Assembly (NCBI RefSeq): GCF_042648805.1
Contig: NZ_JBHRXZ010000024.1
Location: forward strand, 310,001-374,000
Direction of reading: 5' to 3'
DNA length: 64,000 nt
DNA from: Azomonas tarimensis
Lineage (GTDB): Bacteria > Pseudomonadota > Gammaproteobacteria > Pseudomonadales > Pseudomonadaceae
The notes beneath the pieces were generated by a model. It saw only the letters and a list, made by a program, of their open reading frames with translations. It had not been told where the DNA came from and made no database searches. The position numbers were made by a program, and so were the translations under genes. Below are positions 17,825 to 26,134 of this stretch, one piece after another. How positions within the stretch are numbered: position 1 is the stretch's first letter; each line of letters opens with the position of its first letter.

Positions 17825-18943
17825 ATGAACGTCATCTTCGAAGAACGTCTTGGCCATCACGGCGCTCGCCTCGGCATCGCCACGCTGGACAGCGAAAAGA
17901 CTCTGAATGCCCTGAACCTGCCCATGGCGGAAATGCTTTCGCAACGGTTCGAACAATGGGCGCAGGACCCGTCCATTACCTGCGTCATGCTGCGCGGCAA
18001 TGGCACCAAGGCATTCTGCGCCGGTGGCGAGGTTCGTAGCCTGAGCGAGGCTTGCCGCAGCCATCCTGGCGAAGTGCCGACGCTGGCGGCGCACTTCTTC
18101 GAGCGCGAATATCGCCTCGTTCACCAGTTGCGCCATTTCCCCAAGCCCCTGCTCACCTGGGGGCACGGCTATGTGCTCGGCGGCGGCATGGGATTGCTGC
18201 AGAGCGGCTCGATCCGTGTCGTCACCCCCAGCAGCCGCCTCGCCATGCCCGAGATCAGCATCGGACTCTACCCTGACGTGGGCGCGACCTGGTTCCTGTC
18301 GCGACTGCCGGGGAAGCTAGGCCTGTTTCTGGGCCTGACCGCCACCCAGGTCAATGCCAGAGACGCGCTGGATCTGAGCCTCGCCGACCGGCTGCTGCGA
18401 GACGACCAGCAGCCGGAGCTGATCGAGGGTCTGCTCCAGCTCAACTGGTCGCAGCAACCAGAACTGCAGCTCAACAGCCTGCTGCGTATGCTGGAGGAAT
18501 CGGCCAGAGCGCAGGCACCCGAGCCGCAGATGCTGCCACGCCGCGCCCGCATCGACGAACTGCTGGACGTGGCCGATCTGCCAGGTGCCTGGCATGCCCT
18601 CGTCGCCCTGCGCGATGACCCCGACGCCCTGCTGGCACGCGCGGCCCAGAACCTGGCGAGCGGCTCGCCACTGACTGCGCATCTAATCTGGGAGCAACTG
18701 CAGCGAGGACGCTATCTTTCCCTGACCGAGGCACTGATGCTGGAATACAGTCTAAGCATCAACTGCTGCCGCCATCCCGAATTTGCCGAAGGCGTCCGTG
18801 CGCGCCTTATCGATCGTGACAACCAGCCCGCCTGGCACTGGCCAGACGTGGACAGCGTACCCGGAGCCGTGGTCCAGGCGCACTTCGAGCCAGCCTGGGC
18901 CGGCCCTCATCCGATGGCCGACCTCAGTGCTCAGTTGCGGTAG
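17825..18943 (+). CDS. 3-hydroxyisobutyryl-CoA hydrolase-like crotonase
   Basis: 372-aa enzyme of the enoyl-CoA hydratase/isomerase family, closest in layout to 3-hydroxyisobutyryl-CoA hydrolases. Key parts are GTKAFCAGGEVRSL (about 60-73), GGGMGLLQSGSIRVV (about 119-133) and MPEISIGLYPDVGATWFL (about 141-158); Pro-Glu followed by GLYPDVG is typical of the hydrolase branch. Likely acts in valine or acyl-CoA catabolism. Placed 73 bases after the DspI-like gene, as PA0744 is after PA0745. The 3' end overlaps the convergent small gene by 13 bases. Confidence 0.85.
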   Translation: MNVIFEERLGHHGARLGIATLDSEKTLNALNLPMAEMLSQRFEQWAQDPSITCVMLRGNGTKAFCAGGEVRSLSEACRSHPGEVPTLAAHFFEREYRLVHQLRHFPKPLLTWGHGYVLGGGMGLLQSGSIRVVTPSSRLAMPEISIGLYPDVGATWFLSRLPGKLGLFLGLTATQVNARDALDLSLADRLLRDDQQPELIEGLLQLNWSQQPELQLNSLLRMLEESARAQAPEPQMLPRRARIDELLDVADLPGAWHALVALRDDPDALLARAAQNLASGSPLTAHLIWEQLQRGRYLSLTEALMLEYSLSINCCRHPEFAEGVRARLIDRDNQPAWHWPDVDSVPGAVVQAHFEPAWAGPHPMADLSAQLR

Positions 18944-19344
18944 AAGCGGTAGGACGGATTGCTCGGATACGAGGGCGGATAATAATAGACACCGGGTGGC
19001 GGAGCCTGCCGGTAACCGTGTCGTGACGGCGGGGCGTAACCCTGGTCTCGGCGTGGTTTCAAGCGGGCTGGCGGAACATTCTGGCGCGGCATCATCTGCC
19101 GGTGCGGATCACGCGAGATCCCCGGATTCTGGCGGGGCACCTGATAGGGTTGATAGCGCGGGGGGTGCTGTGGAAGCATCTCCCGACGCGGCGCCGGGTG
19201 TTGCGAGTAGGGGCTACGGGGGTCGTACTGGTAGGCCAGCACCGCTCCCGTGCCTGGCCCCGCGCCGTCTCCTGGCAACCAGCCCGCCAACACAGGCGTG
19301 CTGAACAGCAACGCCACGCCCAAACCGAGAATACCCGCGTTCAT
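18931..19344 (-). CDS. Pro/Tyr/Arg-rich exported hypothetical protein
   Basis: 137-aa protein with a signal peptide (MNAGILGLGVALLFSTPVLA). The mature chain is low complexity: rich in Pro, Tyr, Arg, Gln and Ser, with repeated YPPSYPSNPSYRF-like and HPAPRRE-like patches, and contains no cysteine. The ATG at 19344 follows a strong GGAGGTGGCTC ribosome-binding site, which decides the start over the longer 19443 frame. Probably periplasmic or surface-exposed; I do not recognise a domain. The 3' end overlaps the crotonase gene by 13 bases. Confidence 0.7.
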   Translation of the reverse strand: MNAGILGLGVALLFSTPVLAGWLPGDGAGPGTGAVLAYQYDPRSPYSQHPAPRREMLPQHPPRYQPYQVPRQNPGISRDPHRQMMPRQNVPPARLKPRRDQGYAPPSRHGYRQAPPPGVYYYPPSYPSNPSYRFYRN

Positions 19345-19467
19345 GAGCCACCTCCGCCAATCATGGCCTGTCGCTTCATAAGACCACAACGACCTGATCC
19401 ATAAGGACAGCGCCGCCACCGGATGCATTACAGTGTATGTCACCGACCCGGATTCCAGCCGATGCCC

Positions 19468-19692
19468 ATGTCCTCAAGAGACCACCTGTGCCCCGCCTGC
19501 GGCGAGCCCAATCGCTGCGGCTTGGTCGAAGCGAGCGACACCAGTACCTCTACATGCTGGTGCTTCTCCGTGGTTATCGACCAGGCCCTTCTCGATCGAC
19601 TGCCGCCCGCCAGCCGAAACCGGACCTGCCTCTGCCAGGCCTGCGCAATGGCCGGAACGCCAGTTGCCTCGGTGGACTCGAAAAATACCTGA
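19468..19692 (+). CDS. cysteine-rich CWC family protein
   Basis: 74-aa small protein with the pattern CPACG (Cys8, Cys11), a Cys at 17 (NRCG), CWC near residues 30-32 and a final CLCQAC cluster. This spacing is the Cys-rich CWC family, presumably zinc-binding; the function is not known to me. The ATG at 19468 is one of two close starts (19462 also in frame), neither with a clear ribosome-binding site. Divergent from the Pro/Tyr-rich gene. Confidence 0.7.
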   Translation: MSSRDHLCPACGEPNRCGLVEASDTSTSTCWCFSVVIDQALLDRLPPASRNRTCLCQACAMAGTPVASVDSKNT

Positions 19693-19738
19693 CCACCGGC
19701 TTCAACAAAACGCCCCGATCTGGTAAAAAGTCACCCAC

Positions 19739-19812
19739 GCGGGCGTCGTATAATGGCATTACCTGAGCTTCCCAAGCTCATGACGAGGGTTCGATTCCCT
19801 TCGCCCGCTCCA
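19739..19812 (+). tRNA. tRNA-Gly (anticodon CCC)
   Basis: 74-nt tRNA with CCA encoded. The acceptor stem GCGGGCG pairs with CGCCCGC, the anticodon loop TTCCCAA lies between TGAGC and GCTCA and gives anticodon CCC, and the T-arm is AGGG-TTCGATT-CCCT. Closely resembles E. coli tRNA-Gly CCC from memory. A terminator follows. Confidence 0.95.
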
Positions 19813-19826
19813 GATAAAACGCGATA

Positions 19827-19852
19827 AGGCCCTGTTTTTACAGGGCTTTTTC
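19827..19852 (+). terminator. intrinsic terminator after tRNA-Gly
   Basis: GCCCTG (19829-19834) pairs with CAGGGC (19841-19846) over a 6-nt loop, extended by flanking AA/TT pairs, then a six-T run to 19852. Begins about 15 nt after the tRNA CCA. Confidence 0.85.
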
Positions 19853-20030
19853 GTTCCCGGCTTTTGATGGTGTCGAAGAAGTGTCGAAAAGGCCCAGCCG
19901 CGAAGGCTGAAATCAGACGGTCGACAGTGCCTGGATGACGTGTTTCGGATCGTTATGGATGGCCTGGATCTCCTTCAGCCTCGAGCGATTAGCCGCTTCG
20001 TCAACCACGCGAGAGCGGTTAACATGGAGC

Positions 20031-21314
20031 ATGACTTACGACTGCCCGATCATCTCGCTCGATCACACCCGGTTACTCGATTCCCTCGCGGCCACCGATA
20101 ACCTGCTGGTCATTCAGGACCTCGATGGCGTTTGCATGGGGCTCGTCAAGGACCCGCTGACCCGTGTCATCGACCGCCGCTACGTTGAGGCCGCGCAACG
20201 TCTGGTGGGTCATTTCTACGTGCTGACCAATGGCGAGCACATTGGCAGCCGAGGCGTGAACGGAATCGTCGAAAAGGCTTTCGAAACACCCGGGCAGCCA
20301 GCCGAACAGGGATTTTACCTGCCGGGGCTGGCAGCCGGCGGCGTTCAGTTGCAGGATCGCCACGGCCAGGTTTCCCATCCCGGGGTCACCGATGAGGAGC
20401 TGGCCTTTCTCCAGGCAATCCCCGCGAAAGCCGAGGCCTTCCTGCAGGACTTGCTGGCCGCTGCGCCCTACGGCCTGAGCGAAGACGAGGCTGCTCCGCT
20501 GGTGGCTTCCAGCGTTCTCGACAACCTGGTCTCGCCTACTCTCAACCTCAACAACCTGCACCAGCGATTTATCGATCAGCCCGACCTGTATCCGACGCTG
20601 CAACAGGCTGCCCAGCGGTTCATGGAACAGCTCGAGCGAGAGGCTGCGGAAGCCGGCCTGACCGATGCCTTTTTCATTCACTACGCGCCCAACCTGGGAC
20701 ATGACGAACAGGGCCGCGAACGGGTCAAGAGCGCCGAAGGCACCAGCGCCGGCACCACGGACTTCCAGTTCATGCTCAAGGGCGCGGTCAAGGAGGTTGG
20801 CGTACTGGTGATTCTCAATCACTACTACTTCCAGCGCACCGGCCACTACCCTCTCGGCGAACATTTCAATGCTCGCCAGGCGCCGCGCGACCCCGAGGCA
20901 CTGCTGCAACTGGCACGCGACACGTTCGATCCTGTACACATGCCCTGCATCGTCGGTGTCGGCGACACCGTCACCTCCTATGCAAATGAGCAAAATGGCC
21001 AGACCCAATGGCTGCGCGGTGGCAGCGACCGCGGTTTCCTGACGCTGGTGCAGGCGCTTGGCAAGGCCTTTGGCAGCGACAACCGGGTGCTCTACATCGA
21101 CAGCAGCGCGGGAGAAGTCCGCCGCCCCGGCGTGGACGCCGCCCTCCTGCAGCGCCATGCCGACGACCCGGCGCAGCCGCCATGGGCCGCGCTGAAAGGC
21201 ATCAGCGATGCCGAAGATCCGCTGAAAGTCGACGTCATCTTCTGCGGTGGGCACCGACAGTACGTCGAGTTTTTCTGCGCGCTTGCAGAACGCTTCGCCT
21301 GCCGACAGGCCTGA
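20031..21314 (+). CDS. glucosylglycerol 3-phosphatase (GgpP/StpA family)
   Basis: 427-aa cytoplasmic phosphatase predicted to dephosphorylate glucosylglycerol phosphate to the osmolyte glucosylglycerol, the second step after GgpS. The HAD nucleophile motif is QDLDGVCMG with Asp30 and Asp32. Length is close to cyanobacterial StpA (about 420), and several internal stretches (RERVKSAEGTSAGTTDFQFM, CIVGVGDTVTSY) match the family from memory. No ggpS synthase is in the window, so the partner must be elsewhere. The ATG at 20031 has GGAG very close, so the exact start is a little uncertain. Preceded by tRNA-Gly. Confidence 0.85.
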   Translation: MTYDCPIISLDHTRLLDSLAATDNLLVIQDLDGVCMGLVKDPLTRVIDRRYVEAAQRLVGHFYVLTNGEHIGSRGVNGIVEKAFETPGQPAEQGFYLPGLAAGGVQLQDRHGQVSHPGVTDEELAFLQAIPAKAEAFLQDLLAAAPYGLSEDEAAPLVASSVLDNLVSPTLNLNNLHQRFIDQPDLYPTLQQAAQRFMEQLEREAAEAGLTDAFFIHYAPNLGHDEQGRERVKSAEGTSAGTTDFQFMLKGAVKEVGVLVILNHYYFQRTGHYPLGEHFNARQAPRDPEALLQLARDTFDPVHMPCIVGVGDTVTSYANEQNGQTQWLRGGSDRGFLTLVQALGKAFGSDNRVLYIDSSAGEVRRPGVDAALLQRHADDPAQPPWAALKGISDAEDPLKVDVIFCGGHRQYVEFFCALAERFACRQA

Positions 21315-21322
21315 CGTCAAAT

Positions 21323-21335
21323 GTTATGATATAAC
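21323..21335 (+). promoter_or_regulatory. Zur-box-like inverted repeat
   Basis: GTTAT-GAT-ATAAC, with 5-bp perfect arms around 3 bases. It matches 12 of 13 bases of the Zur (zinc uptake regulator) core GTTATAATATAAC as I recall it. It lies 43 bases before the ABC importer operon and after the glucosylglycerol-phosphatase stop. Suggests repression of that operon by zinc-loaded Zur. Confidence 0.6.
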
Positions 21336-21377
21336 CGTAGCATTTTACTCAACCCGTTTTCCGATCCAGGTGATCGC

Positions 21378-22895
21378 TTGAAGCTTGCATGGCTGCCGCT
21401 TGCCCTATTTCTCTGCGCGTGTTCGCCCAACCAGGACCCGGAGGTGCTCCGGTTGGGCGGCCCTTTCGAGTTCACCAGCCAGGACCCTTCGCGCGACGGC
21501 TTCGTCTACACCCGCCTGCAGATCGCCGAAACCCTGCTGGATGTGGACAACGACGGTCAGCTGATTCCCGGTCTCGCCGAGCACTGGCGCATCAGCCCGG
21601 ATGGGCTGACCTGGCAGTTCGACCTGCGCCACGGAGTGCGCTTTCATGACGGCACACCGCTGACCGCCGAGGCCGCGGCGCACGCGCTGGGCATCGCCGC
21701 GGATAAACCTGGCGTGTTGCAGTCAGCCCCGATCGCCGAGGTGCTGGCCAGAGACCCGCGAACCCTGACCGTCCGGCTGAGCCGGGCCTACAACCCTCTG
21801 GGTGCGGTGCTGGCCCACTACACCACGGCAATTCTTGCACCCAGCTCGTACCGGGCCGACGGCAATGTCGCCTGGATGCACGGCACCGGGCCCTACCGCC
21901 TCGAGGAGTTCGATCCACCGCACCGCCTGCGGGTCACCCGCGTCGACAACTATTGGGGCGAGCCCGCCAGGATTCCGCAGGTCGTCTACCTGACCGGCCA
22001 CCGGGCGGAGAGCCGCGCGCTGCAGGTGATGGCTGGCCAGACCGACATCATCTACACCCTCGATCCAGCCAGCCTCGACCTGCTCAGTCGTCGTGACGAC
22101 GTCAAGGTGCATTCCGACCCCATCCCCCGCACCATCCAGATCAAGCTCAACGCTGGCCATCCTTTTCTCGCCGAACGCGAGGCGCGCCAGGCGATCAGCC
22201 AGGCGCTGGATCGCGAGCAAATAGCCAGTCGCATCGTCCGCGTGCCGGGCGGCGAAGCCAACCAGCTGCTGCCGCCTTCAGTGGCGGGCTGGCACGATCC
22301 CGAATTGTCTCCGATCCCCTTCGACCCGGCTGGCGCCCGGGCCTTGCTCGCCGGGCTGGGCTGGGCGCCAAGTGCAGACGGCATCCTGCAGCGGGACGGC
22401 CAGCGCTTCCACCTGACCATGATCACCTATGCCGATCGCCCGGAGCTGTTCATCGTGGCCACTGCGCTACAGGCGCAGCTGCGCGATATCGGCGTGTCCC
22501 TCGACGTATCCATCGTCAACTCCAGCGGCATTCCCTCCGGACATCACGACGGTTCTCTGCAGATGGCCCTGGTGGCACGCAATTACGGAAACGTCGCCGA
22601 CCCGCTGAGCATGCTGATCGACGACTATGGCGATGGCGGATCGGGCGACTGGGGCGCCATGGGCTGGCGCAACGAAGAGCTGCCAGCCTTGCTGCAACGG
22701 CTGACCGCCGAGCCTGTTGCCGCTCGTTATGCCGCCGGGGCGCAGCGGGTCGCTGCAGTCCTGGCCGAGGAGCTGCCGGTGATTCCCGTGCTGTTCTACA
22801 CCCAGCAGACGGCCGTCGCCTCACGCGTGGAAAATTTCAGCTTCGACCCCTACGAACGCAACTACAGAGTTTCCGAGATGAGTTTTGCCGAATGA
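21378..22895 (+). CDS. peptide/nickel-type ABC substrate-binding lipoprotein
   Basis: 505-aa SBP family 5 (DppA/NikA/OppA) protein. Short lipoprotein signal with the lipid-anchor Cys15 in LFLCAC; starts with TTG preceded by AGGTGA. The typical family segments are GLAEHWRISPDGLTWQFDLR (about 65-84), FHDGTPLTAEAAAHAL and a C-terminal EELPVIPVLFY. First gene of a four-gene importer operon (21378-26027) with tight overlaps. The Zur-like box upstream makes zinc or a zinc-chelate ligand more likely than peptide, but I cannot read ligand specificity from sequence. Confidence 0.85.
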   Translation: MKLAWLPLALFLCACSPNQDPEVLRLGGPFEFTSQDPSRDGFVYTRLQIAETLLDVDNDGQLIPGLAEHWRISPDGLTWQFDLRHGVRFHDGTPLTAEAAAHALGIAADKPGVLQSAPIAEVLARDPRTLTVRLSRAYNPLGAVLAHYTTAILAPSSYRADGNVAWMHGTGPYRLEEFDPPHRLRVTRVDNYWGEPARIPQVVYLTGHRAESRALQVMAGQTDIIYTLDPASLDLLSRRDDVKVHSDPIPRTIQIKLNAGHPFLAEREARQAISQALDREQIASRIVRVPGGEANQLLPPSVAGWHDPELSPIPFDPAGARALLAGLGWAPSADGILQRDGQRFHLTMITYADRPELFIVATALQAQLRDIGVSLDVSIVNSSGIPSGHHDGSLQMALVARNYGNVADPLSMLIDDYGDGGSGDWGAMGWRNEELPALLQRLTAEPVAARYAAGAQRVAAVLAEELPVIPVLFYTQQTAVASRVENFSFDPYERNYRVSEMSFAE

Positions 22896-23830
22896 TCAGC
22901 CTGATTCTCAAGCGGCTGGGGCAGGCTGCGCTGGTCGTCTGGAGCGTAGGCACGCTCAGCTTCATCCTGATGCGCCTGCTGCCAGGCAATATGGAGTTTC
23001 GCATCGCCGCCGGACGTTACGGCTACGACAACGTCAACCTCGCCGCCGCCGAAGCGGTGCGCGCCGAGCTCGGGCTGGACCGGCCCGGCTGGCAGCTCTA
23101 TCTCGACTGGCTGCTGGATTTGCTGCGTTTCAACTTCGGTGACTCGCTGGTGAGCGGGCTGCCCGTCACGCACGAGATATCGCACCTGCTGGAACACACC
23201 CTGCTGTTGACCGGCGTGGCGATGCTCGTTGCGCTGATCATCGCGCTGCCAATGGGGCTCTACGCCGCCATCAAGGAAGATCGCTGGTTCGACCAGCTGT
23301 CGCTGATGGTCTCGGCTTTCCTGCGCGCGCAGCCAGTATTCGTCATCGGCCTGGTGTTGGTGCTGATCTTTTCCCTGCAGTTGCGCATGTTCCCGGTAGC
23401 GGGATTCGATGGCGCCAACTATGTAGTACTACCGGCCATCAGCCTGGCATTGGCCATGGCGGCGGTTTCCAACCGCGTGGTGCGACACAGCGCCAGCAAC
23501 GTGCTTCGCTCGGCCTTCTTCACCTTCTCCCGGATCAAGGGGCTGAGCTTCGGGCAGTCATTCATGCGCCACGGATTGCGCAATGCAGCCCTGCCCGTGG
23601 TGGCGTTCCTCGGCATTCAGCTGGCCAGCGTGATCGAAGGCGTGGTGATGATCGAGTCGCTGTTTTCCTGGCCCGGCCTTGGACACGGGCTGGCGCATGC
23701 GGTGTTCAACCGCGACGTGCCGATGATCCAGGGAGCGGCCATGGCGCTCGGGCTGATCTTTGTCGCACTCAACCTGCTGGTGGATCTCGCCTGCTACCTG
23801 ATCGACCCGCGTGCGAGGGCGGCGGCATGA
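22892..23830 (+). CDS. ABC importer permease (DppB/NikB type)
   Basis: 312-aa inner-membrane permease with about six helices. The N-terminus ILKRLGQAALVVWSVGTLSFILMRLLPG in pieces is typical of DppB/OppB, and the EAA loop region is ESLFSWPGLGHGLAHAVFNRD (about 252-272). Its ATG overlaps the binding-protein stop by 4 bases and it overlaps the next permease by 4 bases, so all four genes are one translationally coupled operon. Confidence 0.9.
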   Translation: MISLILKRLGQAALVVWSVGTLSFILMRLLPGNMEFRIAAGRYGYDNVNLAAAEAVRAELGLDRPGWQLYLDWLLDLLRFNFGDSLVSGLPVTHEISHLLEHTLLLTGVAMLVALIIALPMGLYAAIKEDRWFDQLSLMVSAFLRAQPVFVIGLVLVLIFSLQLRMFPVAGFDGANYVVLPAISLALAMAAVSNRVVRHSASNVLRSAFFTFSRIKGLSFGQSFMRHGLRNAALPVVAFLGIQLASVIEGVVMIESLFSWPGLGHGLAHAVFNRDVPMIQGAAMALGLIFVALNLLVDLACYLIDPRARAAA

Positions 23831-24624
23831 AAGCCTATCTGCAGACCCTGGCGCCCACCCAGCGCGCTGGCGCGCTGATCCTTGTCGCGCTGGTGCTATT
23901 TGCGATCTTCGAAGGATTACTCAATTCGGTCGACCCGGCAGTCCAGCAGCTGGGCAACAGTTTCGCCGCGCCGAGCCTCGCCGAGCCACTGGGCACCGAT
24001 CAGTACGGCCGCAGCATGCTGGCGCGAATGGGTTCCGCCTTGCGCCTGTCGCTGCTCCTGAGCCTGCTTTGTGTCGTCACGTCCGCCAGTCTCGGCGTGG
24101 CGCTCGGCGTCGCTGCGGGCTGGCGCCAGGGATGGACCGACCGGGTGATTTCCTTTGTCCTGAACATGGTACTGGCGTTGCCGGGACTGGTGCTCATCCT
24201 GCTTCTGGCCGGTCTTGCGCCCGGCTCGCTGCTGATGCTCTACATCGCCATCTCGCTGGTGCTCTGGGTGGAATACTTCCGGGTGGTTCGCGCCATCACC
24301 CTGACCACTGTGACCTCATCGCCCATGCAGGCCTCGCGGATGCTCGGGTTCGGCTGGGCCTACTGCCTGCGTCGCCATGTCTGGCCAGCCGTCGTCGGCC
24401 CGGTGCTGACCCTGGCGGCCTTTGGCGCTGCCGCCTCGATCCTCGCCCTTGCCGCGCTGGGATTCGTGGCGGTCGGCCTGCGGCCACCAACGGCCGAGCT
24501 CGGTCTGATGATGGTCGAGCTGTTCCCCTACTACAGCGAAGCGCCCTGGGTGCTGGCCCAGCCCGTGCTGGCGGTGTTTCTGCTGGTGTTCGGCCTCAAC
24601 CTGCTCGCGGGGAAAAACCGGTGA
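23827..24624 (+). CDS. ABC importer permease (DppC/NikC type)
   Basis: 265-aa second permease of the importer. The family opening LGTDQYGRSMLARMGSALRLSLLLS (pieces, residues about 57-80) and the EAA-loop equivalent VRAITLTTVTSSPMQASRMLGFGW are present. About six hydrophobic helices. Overlaps the upstream permease (ATGA) and the downstream ATPase (GTGA). Confidence 0.9.
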   Translation: MKAYLQTLAPTQRAGALILVALVLFAIFEGLLNSVDPAVQQLGNSFAAPSLAEPLGTDQYGRSMLARMGSALRLSLLLSLLCVVTSASLGVALGVAAGWRQGWTDRVISFVLNMVLALPGLVLILLLAGLAPGSLLMLYIAISLVLWVEYFRVVRAITLTTVTSSPMQASRMLGFGWAYCLRRHVWPAVVGPVLTLAAFGAAASILALAALGFVAVGLRPPTAELGLMMVELFPYYSEAPWVLAQPVLAVFLLVFGLNLLAGKNR

Positions 24625-26027
24625 CACCCTTGCTTGAAATCGAAGACCTGGCCGTATACGCAGGTGATACCGGGCTACTCGAACCCATCTCGTTGACGCT
24701 GTCGCGCGGCGAGCGACTGACCATCCTCGGCGAAACCGGCGCAGGAAAAAGCCTGCTGATCCAGGCCATCATGGGTCTATTGCCTTCGGCGCTGCGCTGC
24801 AGTGGGCGGATCCTGATCGACGGCCAGGACACGGCCAGCATGGGCCGCAAGGCCCTCCAGCGCCTGTGGGGCAAGCGCATCAGCATGCTGCCCCAGGAGC
24901 CCTGGCACTCGCTCGATCCGCTGATGCGCGCTGGCCAGCAGGTCGCCGAAGTACACCGGTGCGTGCTGCACCAGGGCCCGGGCGCGGCCGGCGAGCAGAC
25001 CCGCCTGGCCCTGGCGGGCGTGGGGCTCGAACAGGCCGAGAACAAACTGCCGGGCCAGCTTTCCGGTGGCATGGCGCAGCGCCTGGCATTTTGTGCCGCC
25101 ACGGCGGCAGGTGCCGACCTGGTACTGGCCGACGAGCCGACCAAGGGACTCGATGCGAGTCGGCGCGACTACATCGCCCGATTGCTGCGCCAGAAGAGTG
25201 AAGCCGGCGCAGTGCTGACCATCACCCATGACGTCGAGGTGGCACGTCAGATCGGCGGGAGGATCATGGTCATGCGAGCCGGTCAGCTCGTCGAGCAGGG
25301 CAGCGCCGAGGCGGTACTGGATGCGCCCCGAGGCAATTACACCCGCGAGCTGATCGGCGCTGCCCCGACCAACTGGCCTTCGCAGCCGCCTTGCTCGGGC
25401 GCACCTGGCAAGCCGGTGCTCGAGGGGCACCGACTCGCCAAGACCCGCGGCGGCAAGTGCCTGTTCGAGAACCTGGACGTCAGCGTCGGGCGAGGCGAGA
25501 TTCTTGGCATCACCGGTGACAGCGGCTGCGGCAAGAGCAGCCTGGGTGACATCCTGCTTGGCCTGCTGCAGCCTGATCAAGGCCAAGTCCGTCGCGCGCC
25601 GGGCGTTGCCAGGCACCGCTATCTGAAGCTCTACCAGGATCCACCGGCGGCCTTCGCCCCGCGGGTCAGGTTGGCCAGACTCTTCGACGACCTGATCGGC
25701 CTGCACAAGCTCGACCGTCACCGCCTGCCGCCCCTGCTGGAACAGCTCAGGCTGCGCCCGGCGCTGCTGGAGCGCAGTGCCGAGGAGGTGTCGGGCGGCG
25801 AGCTGCAACGCCTTTCGATCGCCCGTGCGCTACTGCTGGATCCGGTGTTTCTGTTCGCCGACGAACCCGTCTCCCGCCTGGACCCGATCACGGCACGGGA
25901 GGTCGTCATGCTGCTCGCTGACGTGGCTCGCCGGCATGACTGCGCGGTGCTTCTGGTCAGCCACAATCCCGACCTCGTGGCCAAGACCTGCGACCGCAAC
26001 ATCCGCCTGAGCCCCTCGCCTGGATAG
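24621..26027 (+). CDS. ABC importer ATPase with two fused nucleotide-binding domains
   Basis: 468-aa protein carrying both ATPase domains (DppD+DppF or NikD+NikE equivalents) in one chain. Domain 1: Walker A GETGAGKS (37-44), signature LSGGMAQ and Walker B LVLADEPT. Domain 2: Walker A GDSGCGKS (about 298-305), signature VSGGELQR and Walker B FLFADEP. It starts with GTG overlapping the permease stop (GTGA); frames that open further upstream lie inside the permease gene and are artefacts. The fusion suggests a compact, evolutionarily separate importer branch. Confidence 0.9.
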   Translation: MTPLLEIEDLAVYAGDTGLLEPISLTLSRGERLTILGETGAGKSLLIQAIMGLLPSALRCSGRILIDGQDTASMGRKALQRLWGKRISMLPQEPWHSLDPLMRAGQQVAEVHRCVLHQGPGAAGEQTRLALAGVGLEQAENKLPGQLSGGMAQRLAFCAATAAGADLVLADEPTKGLDASRRDYIARLLRQKSEAGAVLTITHDVEVARQIGGRIMVMRAGQLVEQGSAEAVLDAPRGNYTRELIGAAPTNWPSQPPCSGAPGKPVLEGHRLAKTRGGKCLFENLDVSVGRGEILGITGDSGCGKSSLGDILLGLLQPDQGQVRRAPGVARHRYLKLYQDPPAAFAPRVRLARLFDDLIGLHKLDRHRLPPLLEQLRLRPALLERSAEEVSGGELQRLSIARALLLDPVFLFADEPVSRLDPITAREVVMLLADVARRHDCAVLLVSHNPDLVAKTCDRNIRLSPSPG

Positions 26028-26134
26028 ATGACCAACCCAGTGTCGATGGATCAACGCGCTCAGGCCTCGAACCGCCTTGCAGTCGTCGCGGTCTCAACGG
26101 AAGTCGCTTCACGACGCTTGCCCAGAGAGCCCTG

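Noticed and set aside
23811..24620. Longer N-terminus for the fused ATPase
   Set aside because: This frame runs through the permease gene and lacks ABC motifs; the GTG at 24621 overlaps the permease stop as expected for this operon.
21378..26027. Nickel-specific NikABCDE importer
   Set aside because: No NikR-like box or nickel enzyme genes are near, while a Zur-like box is present; nickel cannot be excluded but is not supported.
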